This document shows positions 1-8,910 of a DNA stretch of 32,338 nt, piece after piece; positions within the stretch are counted from its first letter, which is position 1; each line of letters opens with the position of its first letter. The stretch is from Trichomonas tenax (Eukaryota > Parabasalia > Trichomonadida > Trichomonadidae). Below the pieces are notes generated by a model. The model saw only the letters and a list, made by a program, of their open reading frames with translations. It was not told the DNA's origin and did not search any database. The stretch spans positions 1 to 32,338 of the forward strand of contig JALKBU010000576.1 of NCBI GenBank assembly GCA_023091735.1, in the 5' to 3' direction. The position numbers and the translations under genes are program-made.

Positions 1-60
1 CAATTACCAGTTAGGTATATGCTCGTTGATGATAGAGTTGTGGCTCGTCAACAACACTAA
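1..60 (+). CDS. 3' end of a gene cut by the window edge
   Basis: Frame 1 is open from the first base to a TAA stop at 58-60 and encodes 19 residues, ending in a short RQQH tail. The stretch is too short to recognise a family. It could be the C-terminus of a gene that begins before the window or a chance open frame; the non-repetitive, mixed codon use slightly favours a gene. Confidence 0.3.
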   Translation, partial: QLPVRYMLVDDRVVARQQH

Positions 61-1148
61 CCTGGATGTATTGGTTAGACAACAAAGATATTTATGACAC
101 TTTTTATAAAGGTGACAATTCGCCCGCGCAAAAAGTGACAGTTTATTCATGAAAAGTGACTTTAAGGTTTTCCTGTCACTTTTTGGTGTTCACTTTTGTC
201 ATAGACTCATATGTTAAATTTATGATTAAATCAATAATGTTTGAAACTTTTGAAAATTCAAAAGAAAATAACGTTAATTTTAAAATACCCAGATTTCCCT
301 GACACTTACCAACTATACATGGACCCTGCTTAATTTGAAAGGTTTACATGAGTTTATATTTTTTGATGGAACTTGAATGAAGTGGCTCTTGATACAACCC
401 TTTCTTCAAGGTCGGAGCTTGGAGAAACCATCTCAGAATATTCTGAAATATATTATCTTGCCCTCAAATACATCAACAAACGTCTTTTTTTGCAAGCGAT
501 TTCCCGAAACAAGCATTTCGTATATGTAAAGTGCCTATTTAAACACCGAAACTTTGATCCTTTGTGGCATCAATATACAACTACGTCGAAATTGACTTTT
601 AGGGCAACTTAACGTACAAAGTTTTGAAAAGATTTGCTTCAGATCTCCAAACCATTACAAAAATATGCAGAAATAATACTAGAAAGCTCTAGCTTATCCA
701 TATATCAACAATACCTGCATATTCTTACCGCTTAATTATCGAAAAACGTTTACAATCACAACAGTATTTCGCTTTTTTTCCTAAAAATATGCGATAACCT
801 CGAATTTTCATTCTTTTAATGTTATAGGTGCGTGGAATACTGTTAATATAGAGAATTTTGTTTGTAGCGATTCTTTTTTCGTCAAGATGTTAAAGATTTG
901 TCGATTCCATCAGCATTTTGGCATTATAAATGTTCTTACTAAACTTATGTTTGTTTAAATACTATGTGAACCCATCTTATTTTAAATTTTACAGAGTCTT
1001 ATAAAATCATTGAATATTTTCCTATAAAAAGGGTCAAATTTTCAAATTATATTAATATAACTAAAAATTATGTTTTAACAAATAAAAAGCTCTATTTAAA
1101 GCAATCTTAATCCCCTTTTATAGTGATAAAAAGCTTTTTATCTGATTT
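61..1148. other. AT-rich intergenic stretch, no supported gene
   Basis: I see no convincing gene here. The longest open frame (367-612) has no ATG and no recognisable motif, and most of the rest is A/T-rich with stops in all frames. The only organised sequence is the cluster of AAAAGTGAC motifs near the left end, listed separately. Confidence 0.6.
92..196. repeat. cluster of AAAAGTGAC / GTCACTTTT motifs
   Basis: Within about 100 bp the motif A(3-5)GTGAC or its reverse complement appears at about 130-140 and 152-160 and inverted at 175-184, with looser forms near 96, 111 and 189. The 12-bp sequence AAAAAGTGACAG (130-141) is repeated perfectly inverted at 173-184, so the region can fold. The same core lies in both arms of the foldback element at 15339-15956, which suggests a shared dispersed repeat family. 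Confidence 0.5.
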
Positions 1149-1930
1149 TTGGAGATAATTTTAGAATATCACTCTCCTCGGAAAGGCGAGTGTTTGTGCG
1201 TCTCTTTGGTTCATATTGCTTGTGTGTGGTCTCCATCTAGTGGAGATGTCGTGTTTTTTATGGTCTGTGGGTGGCTTTCGTGGCAATTTGTGAGTGGTAG
1301 GGGACCTCCCAACTTTGAGGAAATTCTGAGTCTGTGGACCTCAGATGTATCACTGGAAGGTCATGGAGGTGCTGTGAATGAGCTGGAATTCCCGAAAATT
1401 GAATCTCATATTTTAGATCGATGTGTCAATTTCGGGTGAATTTGGTATTAATGGTCTGCGTGTTGCCTATATTATCTGTATATCCAATTTTATTTGGTGA
1501 AATTATAACTTTTGACGTAATTTCAAATTTCTTCACTTTTTCATATGACAAGATGGTTCCATGTTGGGATGAGGTATTACTCTTGAGTGGATTATGTGTT
1601 GTATGCATTCATAATACTCCTAAGATTGGACTGGGAAGCCAAGGACCTAAAAGTGAGATGAAAAGTCGTAAGCTAAGTCGCCTAAAGAGATACTGTTATC
1701 ATCATTACGACTCCTCTCTGGGGCTCCAGTATGCATTGTGCTGCTTACTGTGGTGCTGTTGTTGATTTAGGCTAAGAAGTCAGTGTCTGAATCGAGCTCG
1801 ATCGGAGGGCTGCCTTCCGCAAGGCTGCCCTGTCTGCCTGGTTTGAGTGGTTGCCCATCTTGCTTGACATGAAAAAATGTCGAAAACAAGAAAGCGAACG
1901 GCGGTCTATGGAATATGGATAGAAGAACAA
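1149..1930. other. GC-richer stretch of unknown nature
   Basis: Base composition changes here from strongly A/T to a mix with many GTG, TGG and CTG words, then returns to A/T just before the Maverick fragment. Two overlapping open frames (1149-1439 without ATG; 1421-1765 with ATG) cover it, but their translations are rich in Cys and Trp, show no domain and look like non-coding DNA read in frame. A 14-bp hairpin GCCTTCCGCAAGGC lies near 1812-1825. It may be a dispersed repeat or the remnant of a transferred sequence. Confidence 0.35.
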
Positions 1931-1956
1931 TTTAAAACAGTATATTTATTTATTAA

Positions 1957-2955
1957 AAGTCAATCTTTAACACTAAAATCACAGATTTGAACGCATCATT
2001 GACGAATATTGATAAAGCCGTTGAAGAATTAAAACCAGTTGTTAGTATGTTTTATGTGTCAAACGGAATAAGCACAAATTATCAAATAAATACTCCGTCG
2101 ATTTATACACGAAAATTAAAGATTAATGATAATTATGCAGATGAAATTTTAGGTAGTGGAGCGTTAATAACTAAGGACTGGCTTAAATATCATATTGAGG
2201 ATTTAGTGGATATCGATACTAGCTCATCGACAAAATCATTCTTTAATTTTCTATGGAACGCGTTTAATACTGGAATAACCGTAGCGAGTTTCGTTGCTTT
2301 ACAAAAACAAATAAATGCATTATGGGCTTATGTTCCGAGAAGTATTAGAATTAGAGACGTTGAGGATGAATTAAATGAAGATACTGAACCAATAGATAAT
2401 TCATTATTTGGTAAGATAACGAAGCTGTATCCGATGTTTAAAATTCTTGTTGACGAAGTTTCGCAAAGAGCAAAAAGTAAAGGATATACGATAGAAAGGA
2501 ATAACTTATATTTTACAACAATGATATTAATGCTTATCGGTCATTTGCAATTGATTACGAGTACATTATTTTCAGTTAAAGCGGATGAAGGACATACACA
2601 TAAAAGTTTCGATGATATAACAATTAAAAACATTAATTCAAGAAAGGTAGAGTACGAAGTCAATGGTGAAAAATTAACTGAATTTGTAAAACCAAACTTT
2701 ACGGACGGATTGACGATTAGAGGAGTTGATTTAGAAGAAATGATAAACAACAAAAATAATGATAACGTGTTAAATGAAAATATTGAACTGTTAAAAGTTC
2801 ATGAAATAAGAGGTTTTATTAAAGAAGGAAAAGAAGGAGAAACAATTATGAATGAAGATGGAACGGAAACAGTAATATTATTTGAACCTCCGACGTATGT
2901 AATTCCTGAGTTCGTTGATGGATTGCAATTCGATTTCAAAACCAAAAGTAATTAA
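1957..2955 (+). pseudogene. Maverick fibre-like protein, 5'-truncated and frameshifted
   Basis: The open frame starts after an in-frame TAA at 1954 with no ATG near its 5' end, so the N-terminus is missing and the Maverick border lies at about 1950. About 330 residues follow. Two hydrophobic stretches (around FFNFLWNAFNTGI and FTTMILMLIGHLQL) precede a GHTH motif followed by a region of short repeated polar segments. HxH motifs of this kind occur in trimeric phage and virus fibres, and one also occurs in the fibre-like gene at 4966-6006. The frame ends at 2955 just as an overlapping frame takes over (2946-3400), which suggests one original protein broken by a 1-base indel in the A-rich run near 2938-2951. 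A virion fibre or attachment role is inference. Confidence 0.55.
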
Positions 2956-3400
2956 ATACAAATACGTTCAGAAAGTTGATAATTATATTGAACGTTTTGG
3001 TTCATATGTGTTGAAATATAATTATATGAACGGGAAAAGCGGATTCGTTAATACCGTTAATTGTTATGTCGAGAATTTTGTTCATCCTCAATTCGCAAGA
3101 AGTGTATTAAGCGAATACAATAAATTTTTTGATTACATTAAATCATTAGTGCCGGTATACTATGAAAACATTGACGCAATATTAACGAATGAAGAAGGTT
3201 TCAATAAATTAAAATCATTAAATTTAATCGATGACGAAGAATTAGGCAAATTCAAACTCGATAAAATCTTTAAAGAAATCGCCATTAAATCAAATAGACT
3301 TTATGTTGCTAAAACCATCAACGATGAAATCATTTATCACACATACAAGAAAGAAGTTAATTATGATTCGTTCGTTAATGAAGTCATAAATTCACTTTAA
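2946..3400 (+). pseudogene. C-terminal part of the preceding Maverick protein, shifted frame
   Basis: About 150 residues are encoded from a position overlapping the end of the previous frame. The only start available (2918) lies inside the upstream coding region, and the K/Y-rich reading begins at the suspected frameshift. The sequence is rich in Tyr, Asn, Lys and Asp with no recognised domain, and the TAA at 3398-3400 is followed by an AT-only spacer before the next ATG at 3436. Codon use (A/T at third positions) matches the other Maverick genes here. The other possibility is a separate gene that lost its start. I do not recognise a function. Confidence 0.5.
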
Positions 3401-3435
3401 TTTTTAAATTATTTTATTTTTTATTTTTAATATAA

Positions 3436-3576
3436 ATGGAACGAGCAACTCGTAAACCACGTTTGACGAAAGCGCAAGTTCGTGATTTTGTATTTTGGCT
3501 TTTCGATAAACCAGAAGATTTACGAAAGAACGCTACGTCTGGATTAATTAAGCAACAATATTTAAAGGAAATGAAT
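3436..3576 (+). pseudogene. 5' end of a Maverick gene, truncated
   Basis: ATG at 3436 follows the T-rich leader typical of Maverick genes in this window (TTATTTTTTATTTTTAATAT). The first 45-50 residues are basic (MERATRKPRLTKAQ...) with a short aromatic stretch. The frame then runs into the antisense end of the convergent gene at about 3576, so the rest of this gene was probably lost in an internal deletion; the exact junction cannot be fixed by eye. Function is unknown; the basic N-terminus would suit a DNA-binding or virion protein, but that is only a guess. Confidence 0.45.
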
Positions 3577-4030
3577 ATGACTGTATGTCAATTTCTATTT
3601 CATCGTTCGGGTCAGCTTCGTCAAATTCAACTTCATCTTTAATTTTTTCGTATTTATTTTCTTCATACATTTTATCCTTTAATGTTTGCAATAACTTTTC
3701 ATCCTTTACCTCCATTAACTTTTTTGGATGGTATATAATTCCCGAATCCATTGTCTTTGTCTCCGCCCTTACCATTAACTTTGCAAATGTTTTCGATTTA
3801 TTAATTTTGAAAAATCCATCTGTTAGATTCGAAATATATTTAAGATTAGGAAATGATTCGTAAATTAATGAGTTACTGATTAATTTTCCATCAATCGAAA
3901 ATCCTAATGGTTTAATATTCCATTTACTCTTAAACAGTTTGTTTTCGAAGAATTCTTCAAAGTAAATGTTCAACTGCTCCTTCACATTAAGTTTTTTCAT
4001 TAATTGATTTATCGAAACGAAATCGCTCAT
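3577..4030 (-). CDS. Maverick hypothetical protein, probably 3'-truncated
   Basis: ATG at 4030 on the minus strand opens about 150 residues (MSDFVSINQL...). The first two thirds are mixed; the last third is strongly acidic and Lys-rich (EVEFDEADPNDEIEIDIQ). The open frame formally runs to 3548, but its last 10 residues overlap the truncated gene at 3436 and probably come from across a deletion junction. It is convergent with the truncated gene and divergent from 4487. No known domain is evident. The acidic tail could indicate a capsid-assembly or nucleic-acid-mimic protein, without further support. Confidence 0.5.
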
Positions 4031-4486
4031 TATTACTACCGATGGAACTCATAATTTATTACCTCGTTATTGTCAATTCATTGTTGAACTCTCATTCATT
4101 TATAATTATAAGAATTCATTAATAACAAAGTGAATTAATATCATTATTTTTATCGTTAATTTAAAAACATGACCGTACTTGTATTTACCCCTTCTTTCCA
4201 CACAAGATTTACCCAAAACACCAAATTTTTCATGGTTCCACCCTTCATTTACCCCCATTTCTTCAGGGTTCCACCATAGTTCCACCCTCGGTTCCATGCT
4301 TCATTTTTCATTTTTGCCCTAAAATCGCTGTTTTTCATGTGTTTTACCTCAAAAATCACGTATTTTCCCCTATTATTCCCCTATGTTCCAGGTTCCAGGT
4401 AGTTCCATGTATATTATTATGCAAATAATATTTTTTGGTTTAGCTTTTTCTGACCAGCTTTTTCTAAAAATATACGTATTTATAAA
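4031..4486. promoter_or_regulatory. divergent intergenic region with GGTTCCA repeats
   Basis: This 456-bp region separates two Maverick genes transcribed away from each other (4030 minus, 4487 plus). Between 4234 and 4407 the word GTTCCA occurs seven times in the same orientation (about 4235, 4268, 4279, 4291, 4385, 4392 and 4402), usually as GGTTCCA and often followed by CC or TG. C-rich and T-rich tracts lie between them. A minus-strand frame (4106-4297) reads through the repeats and I treat it as spurious. A bidirectional control region or an origin-like iteron array are both possible. Confidence 0.45.
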
Positions 4487-4951
4487 ATGGTTTATTTTCA
4501 AGCATGGAACGACGATACCAGAACGATTAAAGTTAAATTAAACACAAAAGTTTATTTGAATTCGTTCTTAACTCTTCGCCATCTTCGTTATATCGCCAAT
4601 TTCCAAGGCAAAATTACAATTGAATTAATCCCGTCTTATCACGGAGTTTGCATTTGCACTGTTGACGATCCGTTAAAAGAACCGTTTGATGTGAGTTCTG
4701 CTGGATTCGATGTATTTAATGTTGAATATGAAGCTCATGGCGTTAAATATAATTTTGGTTTCCATAATATCGGTCAAGTACTTCCATGGAGGATTACAGC
4801 AGCAAACGATGATATGGGAACTCCTAATTATTCAACATTTGCCGCTCCTGATTATATCGATACAATACCTGCTGTAAATTTAAGGGGTAGATTTCCACAA
4901 AAGTTAGCAGAATTAGAAAAAGAATTTAGGGAAAGACAGGGTTTAAATTAA
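4487..4951 (+). CDS. Maverick conserved-looking protein, unknown role
   Basis: ATG at 4487 follows an AT-only leader and opens a complete 154-residue frame ending in TAA. The protein looks folded and beta-rich: an N-terminal half with alternating hydrophobic residues (KVKLNTKVYL, GKITIELIPS, VCICTVDD), a Gly/Asn-rich middle (VKYNFGFHNIGQV), and a charged helical C-terminus (PQKLAELEKEFRERQGLN). It is convergent with the fibre-like gene, with only 14 bp between stops. No domain is recognised. By position among virion-like genes a minor structural protein is possible, but this is inference. Intact start, stop and frame suggest it was under selection until recently. Confidence 0.55.
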   Translation: MVYFQAWNDDTRTIKVKLNTKVYLNSFLTLRHLRYIANFQGKITIELIPSYHGVCICTVDDPLKEPFDVSSAGFDVFNVEYEAHGVKYNFGFHNIGQVLPWRITAANDDMGTPNYSTFAAPDYIDTIPAVNLRGRFPQKLAELEKEFRERQGLN

Positions 4952-4965
4952 AAATAAACTTATTT

Positions 4966-6006
4966 TCATTCAACTCTAAACCAAGCATAAACTGTCATGT
5001 AAGGAGGCATGTAATCTGTTCCTGTTCCTGTATTTTGTGTATTTCCGTAAACGCTATGGACATGACTTCCGGCTTCATCAATTATTAAACCTGTATTGTA
5101 TTCTCTTGGGTCATTATATGCATCCTCTTTTATTCTCATAATTTCATTATTAAATCGTTCTAATAAATTCCATACGCTAGTTTCAGGATTAGTTGAAGGT
5201 GCATCAGTTCCCAAAACGTTTTTAATAATTATATCGTCAGCTTTAATTTTAGTTGCTTCAACATTCACAGTTTCGATTTCTTTTGCTTTTATGCCATCAG
5301 GGAATTTAACAGGCATTCGTTTATTTGGGTCTAATGTTGATTCAGGGGATGGCAGGTCTTCTATTCTTTGACGTCCGCCATTGATTATACGGATTGTGTA
5401 TTCTTCCTTTGCATCAATACGCGCTTCAAAATTATTATCAAGGCGAGTAATCCAAAATTTCATGTCATCTAATTTTTCATCTAGTTCATTAAAGTCTGAT
5501 ATTTCGTGTTTATGTTCTTTGCCCGCTTTTGTTTCAATCTTGTTTAATGCTTCCACCAAATCCAAGGTCGATGCTTTATTATTTAATTCATTATATACAT
5601 CAGTGAATTTGTTTTCGTGAGCCTCATAATTTTTAAATGCTTCTGCTGCATCTTGTTTTAATTCAATTTGTTTTTTCAGTTCGTTTACATCAATAGCGAC
5701 AGGTGTAAAGTCTGCAATAGCTAGTTTAGTATTAATTCTCTCGTTTGCTTCGGTTATATCGTTTGTAAGAAGTTGATACATATTAAACATTTGCCTGTAA
5801 TCATTCGTCATCCTTTCATCAATATTTGCAATATTTTTTGTCAATTCATCAGTTGTTATTTGGTCAGCTTTCTCATTTAATTTATTCATTACATCCGCTA
5901 AATTTGCTGTTAATGTATCTGTTATAACCTTATCAGCTTTATTGTTTAATGTTTGTTCAACATCAATTATATCATCATTATATTTAATTATTAAACTCTT
6001 TGTCTG
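4966..6006 (-). pseudogene. Maverick virion fibre / tail-collar-like protein, N-terminus replaced
   Basis: About 345 residues on the minus strand. The N-terminal 130 residues contain imperfect repeats of a NKAD-x-I-T-D-x-LT-x-N-x-A pattern with heptad spacing, as expected of a trimeric coiled coil. A KHEISDF element with HxH spacing follows at about residue 168. The C-terminus carries SHVHSVYGNT, then a Gly/Thr-rich stretch and PPYMTVYAWFRVE at the very end. That order (H-x-H, Gly-rich loop, PPY, hydrophobic strand at the tip) is that of phage tail-collar and short-fibre proteins. There is no ATG; the frame begins at the junction with the polymerase fragment, so the true N-terminus is missing. 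Receptor binding is inferred from architecture only. Confidence 0.6.
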
Positions 6007-6854
6007 CACCAGACGCTGTTCATTATAAATTTCAACGTTGTTGCTAATTTGTTTTTGCCTTCGTGTTTTGCTTGAATTCGTAAATCGTACATCGTCCTTA
6101 TAACTTCGCCAATTCTTTCATTCTTGCCTTCAAATTCACCGTTTTCATTCGGTTTACTGGTTTCAATATATTTCACAAAATTCATATATGCACCATTAAT
6201 GTCTAGATAATATAACTTTTGATTTGAATAGAATGGTTTGTTATTAAATGTTTTAGTTTGCGGGAACTTAATCTCATTTCTTATCCTCTTTGCAATCTTT
6301 CCGCAAAATTCATAAACGTTTTCAAAACAACCGGATTCATATAATATCTTTTGACCAAGTTCAGAAAATTTATAATAATTCCTCACATCAATCCAATGCC
6401 TTAATGGCAATTTATTTATTGCTTGCTGAAGTTCATTTAATCTTTCATTTACTTCTTCGGGTCCATATACGTTTTAATTAATTCGTTTTGTTTCTTTTCA
6501 GTCAACGGAACGAATAAACTTTCACTCATTAATTTTTGAATAACTTTATAAATTGACATAGGACGTTTAGAGTAAGGAGTTAAAACTGTTTTATTAATTA
6601 AATAGTGATTGTAAGCAATTAATAATTTCAATCTCTTTTCTTTTCCTTTATTATATTCGTCGTGTGAATATCGTTGCTGCATTTCGTGTTTGATACTTTA
6701 ACTGTTGATAAGACAAATTTATATATTCTTCATTTCTTTCGTCATAAACCCTAAACTTTTGTTTGGTGTTTGTGTAATTAAAATTATTTGGTAAAACATA
6801 ACCAAATTTAATGAATTCATTTTTGACATCGTTAGCATTTAATCGCTTTGGCAT
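6007..6854 (-). pseudogene. protein-primed DNA polymerase B fragment (Maverick/Polinton)
   Basis: ATG at 6854 follows a Maverick-type leader. The gene continues through three frames (6854-6651, 6682-6449, and about 6473-5991) that overlap and change at two points near 6665-6680 and 6449-6475, so at least two frameshifts break it. In the last part YYLDINGAYMNFV matches family B motif A (Asp followed by an x-N-x-x-Y pattern) and KFIMNSVW matches motif B (K-x3-N-S-x-Y). The sequence then changes to the fibre protein within three residues, with Cys where Gly is expected. The catalytic motif C (YxDTDS-like) and the thumb are absent, and total length (about 280 residues) is far below the usual size of about 1,000 or more, so most of the exonuclease region seems lost as well. 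The product cannot be a working polymerase. Confidence 0.72.
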
Positions 6855-6903
6855 TTATAAGTAAATAAAAAATAAAAATAAAAAATAAATTAGAGTTAAT
6901 TTT

Positions 6904-7019
6904 TTATAAATACATTTCAATGAATCTTCTTCCCCATTCATTTAATTTCTTTTCAGCCTTTTCAAACTCCTCCTTCTTTAAATCATATTCCCTTTTATCG
7001 AGCTTTAGCTCGCTGGGCT
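6904..7019 (-). pseudogene. C-terminal scrap of a Maverick gene fused in frame to mariner
   Basis: About 38 residues, starting near SELKLDKREYD and ending EWGRRFIEMYL, are highly charged and helical and do not look like mariner. They are continuous in frame with the mariner fragment on their 5' side. The stop at 6904-6906 lies 50 bp upstream of the polymerase start on the same strand, the spacing expected of the tail of the preceding Maverick gene. I infer that a mariner insertion plus deletion removed the rest of this gene. Family unknown. Confidence 0.45.
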
Positions 7020-7818
7020 GCCCCATTTGTGTGTGTGTGTCTTGCTGGAAATACCAGCCATTAGGGCAGCGCTCATTCATGATATTGAAAACGTCAGCTT
7101 GCTGGAGTATCGTTTGATACTTTGTGCTGTTGACGGTGTCACGCATGATGACAAGCTTTGTCTTGCATTTTCTGCAGATACCGCCCCAGACCAGGATCTT
7201 GAGCGGATGTTTCTCGGCGAAATACCACTCTTCTGGAGAGCAGGACCCCTTCCGAATGTACATCGGTCTGGCATTGTCGCCGAGGATGAAATATGCTTCA
7301 TCTGTGAAGAGAACTTCGCATCAATTTGTATTTGCAGCAAGGTGTGTTTGACACCACTCAGCACGATTCTGACGCTATAAATCAGTCATGAGAACGGGTT
7401 TGCAAGGCTTGCGAAAATCAAAGCGAGTTGGGCGAACCTTTCTCACAATCTCACAACTAATTTTGCCGAAGGTGTTCATCTGAGTGATGATATTAGCAAG
7501 CGTTAAGTTAAACATGCGTCTATTACGCATGGTAATCTCATCAATCATTTCGGCAAGCTCAGGCCTGACCTTTGATGGCCTTCCATTCGGCTTGTCATAC
7601 ACGAAGCAGCTTTTGCCTTCCGCAAGGCATTGGTGTATCTTGAGTATAGTGCGTGCATCATGCCCCTTGTCTCGAATTTGAGATGTGGTCGCCACCGATC
7701 TCAGATCAGTTGCAATATCAGCACAAGCTTGCATTGCACGCGCTGAACGAACGCGCTCAGACTTCTTAAACTCTCGCCGGAACCCACCGGGGTAGAGGAA
7801 GCGAGATGTTCTGGGCAC
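7020..7818 (-). pseudogene. mariner-type transposase, truncated and frameshifted
   Basis: The minus-strand frame 7818-7375 gives the N-terminal DNA-binding half, including a helix-turn-helix-like segment and a GRPSKV linker. The catalytic half follows in another frame after an indel near 7365-7375 and an in-frame stop near 7317. Recognisable mariner features are FTDEAYF near 7305 (first catalytic Asp), HPLKILVWGGI, and WYFQQDTH near 7050 (second catalytic Asp, in the place of the usual QQDNAP). The third catalytic Asp and the 3' end are absent because the sequence changes to Maverick-derived coding at about 7020, after a CA-repeat. Mariners of the Tvmar1 group are known from Trichomonas. The copy is inactive. 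Confidence 0.78.
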
Positions 7819-8206
7819 TTAAAATAATGAGCCATTGAAACTTGGCGGTCAAATTTGTGTTTTTACGGATTTTTTTTGGCGCCGGCGGGATTTATTGATT
7901 GAAACATTTTTCATATCGTATGGAGGCTAATTTTTCATATTATTAACGAGAAAGCTCCACCTCACATTTTGATTTTTTTTTTGAATGGAAGTGTTTCGTG
8001 TCCCACTTTACAAACGATATTTTTTTTATTATGAGAAAATTATTAATGCATTATGACATATGTAGAGATACATTGTTGATTTTTGTTTATTAGAAAAGAT
8101 ATTTTAAAATAAAAATTAAATTTGAAGTAAATATATCTTCTGTTTAATGTAGTGAAAATATAAAATGTCGCTTGCCACTTAAATTCATATGTTTTAAAAA
8201 GACGCT
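7819..8206. other. mariner 5' non-coding end and spacer to ARPC4
   Basis: From 7819 to about 8012 the sequence is the untranslated leader of the mariner copy, including a GC-rich GGCGCCGGCGGG patch near 7880, and it ends in the terminal inverted repeat. From 8013 to 8206 is A/T-rich spacer at the 3' end of ARPC4, with no gene. Confidence 0.5.
7987..8014 (-). repeat. mariner terminal inverted repeat (5' end)
   Basis: Read on the minus strand, the core TGTAAAGT, three variable bases, then ACACGAAACACTTCC lies about 170 bp upstream of the transposase start. The same core recurs at 29125-29150 on the plus strand, matching at 23 of 26 positions. A TA dinucleotide lies just outside in both cases, as expected for mariner target sites. 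Confidence 0.6.
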
Positions 8207-8716
8207 TTAGACGAGAATCTTCAAATATTCCTCTGAGCAGTTACGAGCACGCTTTGTGAGTGTGATCTTCATGTCAGAGAGTTCCTTATCGACATCAGTG
8301 AGGAATGTGATAATGAATTCGATTAACTTAGAGAGAATCATCTGTTCTGTATGAATATTTGTCACGAGGAAGGAAATGTCGTAACCCTCGATCGGCTTTC
8401 TACGGATGATGCGGAACTGATCAGCACGCTGTGCGATGAACCTCATGAACATCTTTGCCAGGAGTCTATCGACATCATCGATCTGCTTGACTTTGACAGA
8501 AATACGGACAGAGTTGATAGATGTTTCGATGTATACCTTTTCGTACTGCGAACGTGTGATTGTCAATGGGCGCGCGATAACTTCTGGTGTTTTGCCAATC
8601 TCGATTTCGGGCTTGTTTTGGCGCTCGATTTCCTGAGAGGCAAAGTTACGGAGGCAGAGAGCGGCCTGGAGAGTCCTGCGGATGGCTGCTAAGTAGGAAG
8701 CTAAAGGATTCGACAT
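8207..8716 (-). CDS. ARPC4: Arp2/3 complex subunit 4 (ARPC4, p20-Arc)
   Basis: A complete 169-residue frame, the usual length for the family (about 168). ARPC4 forms the core of the seven-subunit Arp2/3 complex with ARPC2 and nucleates branched actin filaments in the cytoplasm, here presumably for amoeboid adhesion and phagocytosis. Diagnostic segments are RRTLQAALCLRNFASQ near the N-terminus, ERQNKPEIE, SINSVRISVKVKQ, KFMRF-type FMRFIAQRA, RRKPIEGYDISFLVTN, and the HTEQM helix start; the match to the family is nearly continuous. ATG at 8716 is the only plausible start, with an Inr-like TCACA 11 bases upstream. It is an isolated gene with mariner at its 3' side and a tandem repeat at its 5' side. 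Confidence 0.96.
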   Translation of the reverse strand: MSNPLASYLAAIRRTLQAALCLRNFASQEIERQNKPEIEIGKTPEVIARPLTITRSQYEKVYIETSINSVRISVKVKQIDDVDRLLAKMFMRFIAQRADQFRIIRRKPIEGYDISFLVTNIHTEQMILSKLIEFIITFLTDVDKELSDMKITLTKRARNCSEEYLKILV

Positions 8717-8724
8717 TCTGGAAA

Positions 8725-8729
8725 TGTGA
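8725..8729 (-). promoter_or_regulatory. Inr-like element of ARPC4
   Basis: On the minus strand TCACA fits the trichomonad initiator consensus TCA(+1)YW and would put transcription start about 11 bases before the ATG, within the very short leaders typical of these organisms. Confidence 0.55.
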
Positions 8730-8910
8730 CAACGATTCTGAAGTTTATGTGACGTGACATGACTTGAATGCCCCTCTCCCTTTTTATTGTGTTTCCCCCT
8801 CCTCCCTCTTTATCACGCTATATAATGCAGGACTGGATAGGCTTCGCTAAGGCATTCGCGCTACTTTGTTCGAATTTTTAAATTATTTTTTATTTTTTGG
8901 ATTTATTTGT

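Noticed and set aside
367..612. 79-codon plus-strand frame
   Set aside because: No ATG at its start, no motif, and composition typical of chance frames in this DNA.
1421..1765. 114-codon plus-strand frame with ATG
   Set aside because: Cys/Trp-rich translation ending CCLLWCCC with no domain; overlaps another equally long frame, so it looks like non-coding GC-richer DNA.
4106..4297. 63-codon minus frame across the GTTCCA repeats
   Set aside because: Its apparent pattern (W-N-P-E, W-N-H-E) comes only from the DNA repeat, and it lies in a divergent intergenic region.
1812..7628. Identical 14-mer GCCTTCCGCAAGGC at 1812 and 7615
   Set aside because: At 7615 it is part of the mariner coding sequence; one shared self-complementary 14-mer in 32 kb is compatible with chance.
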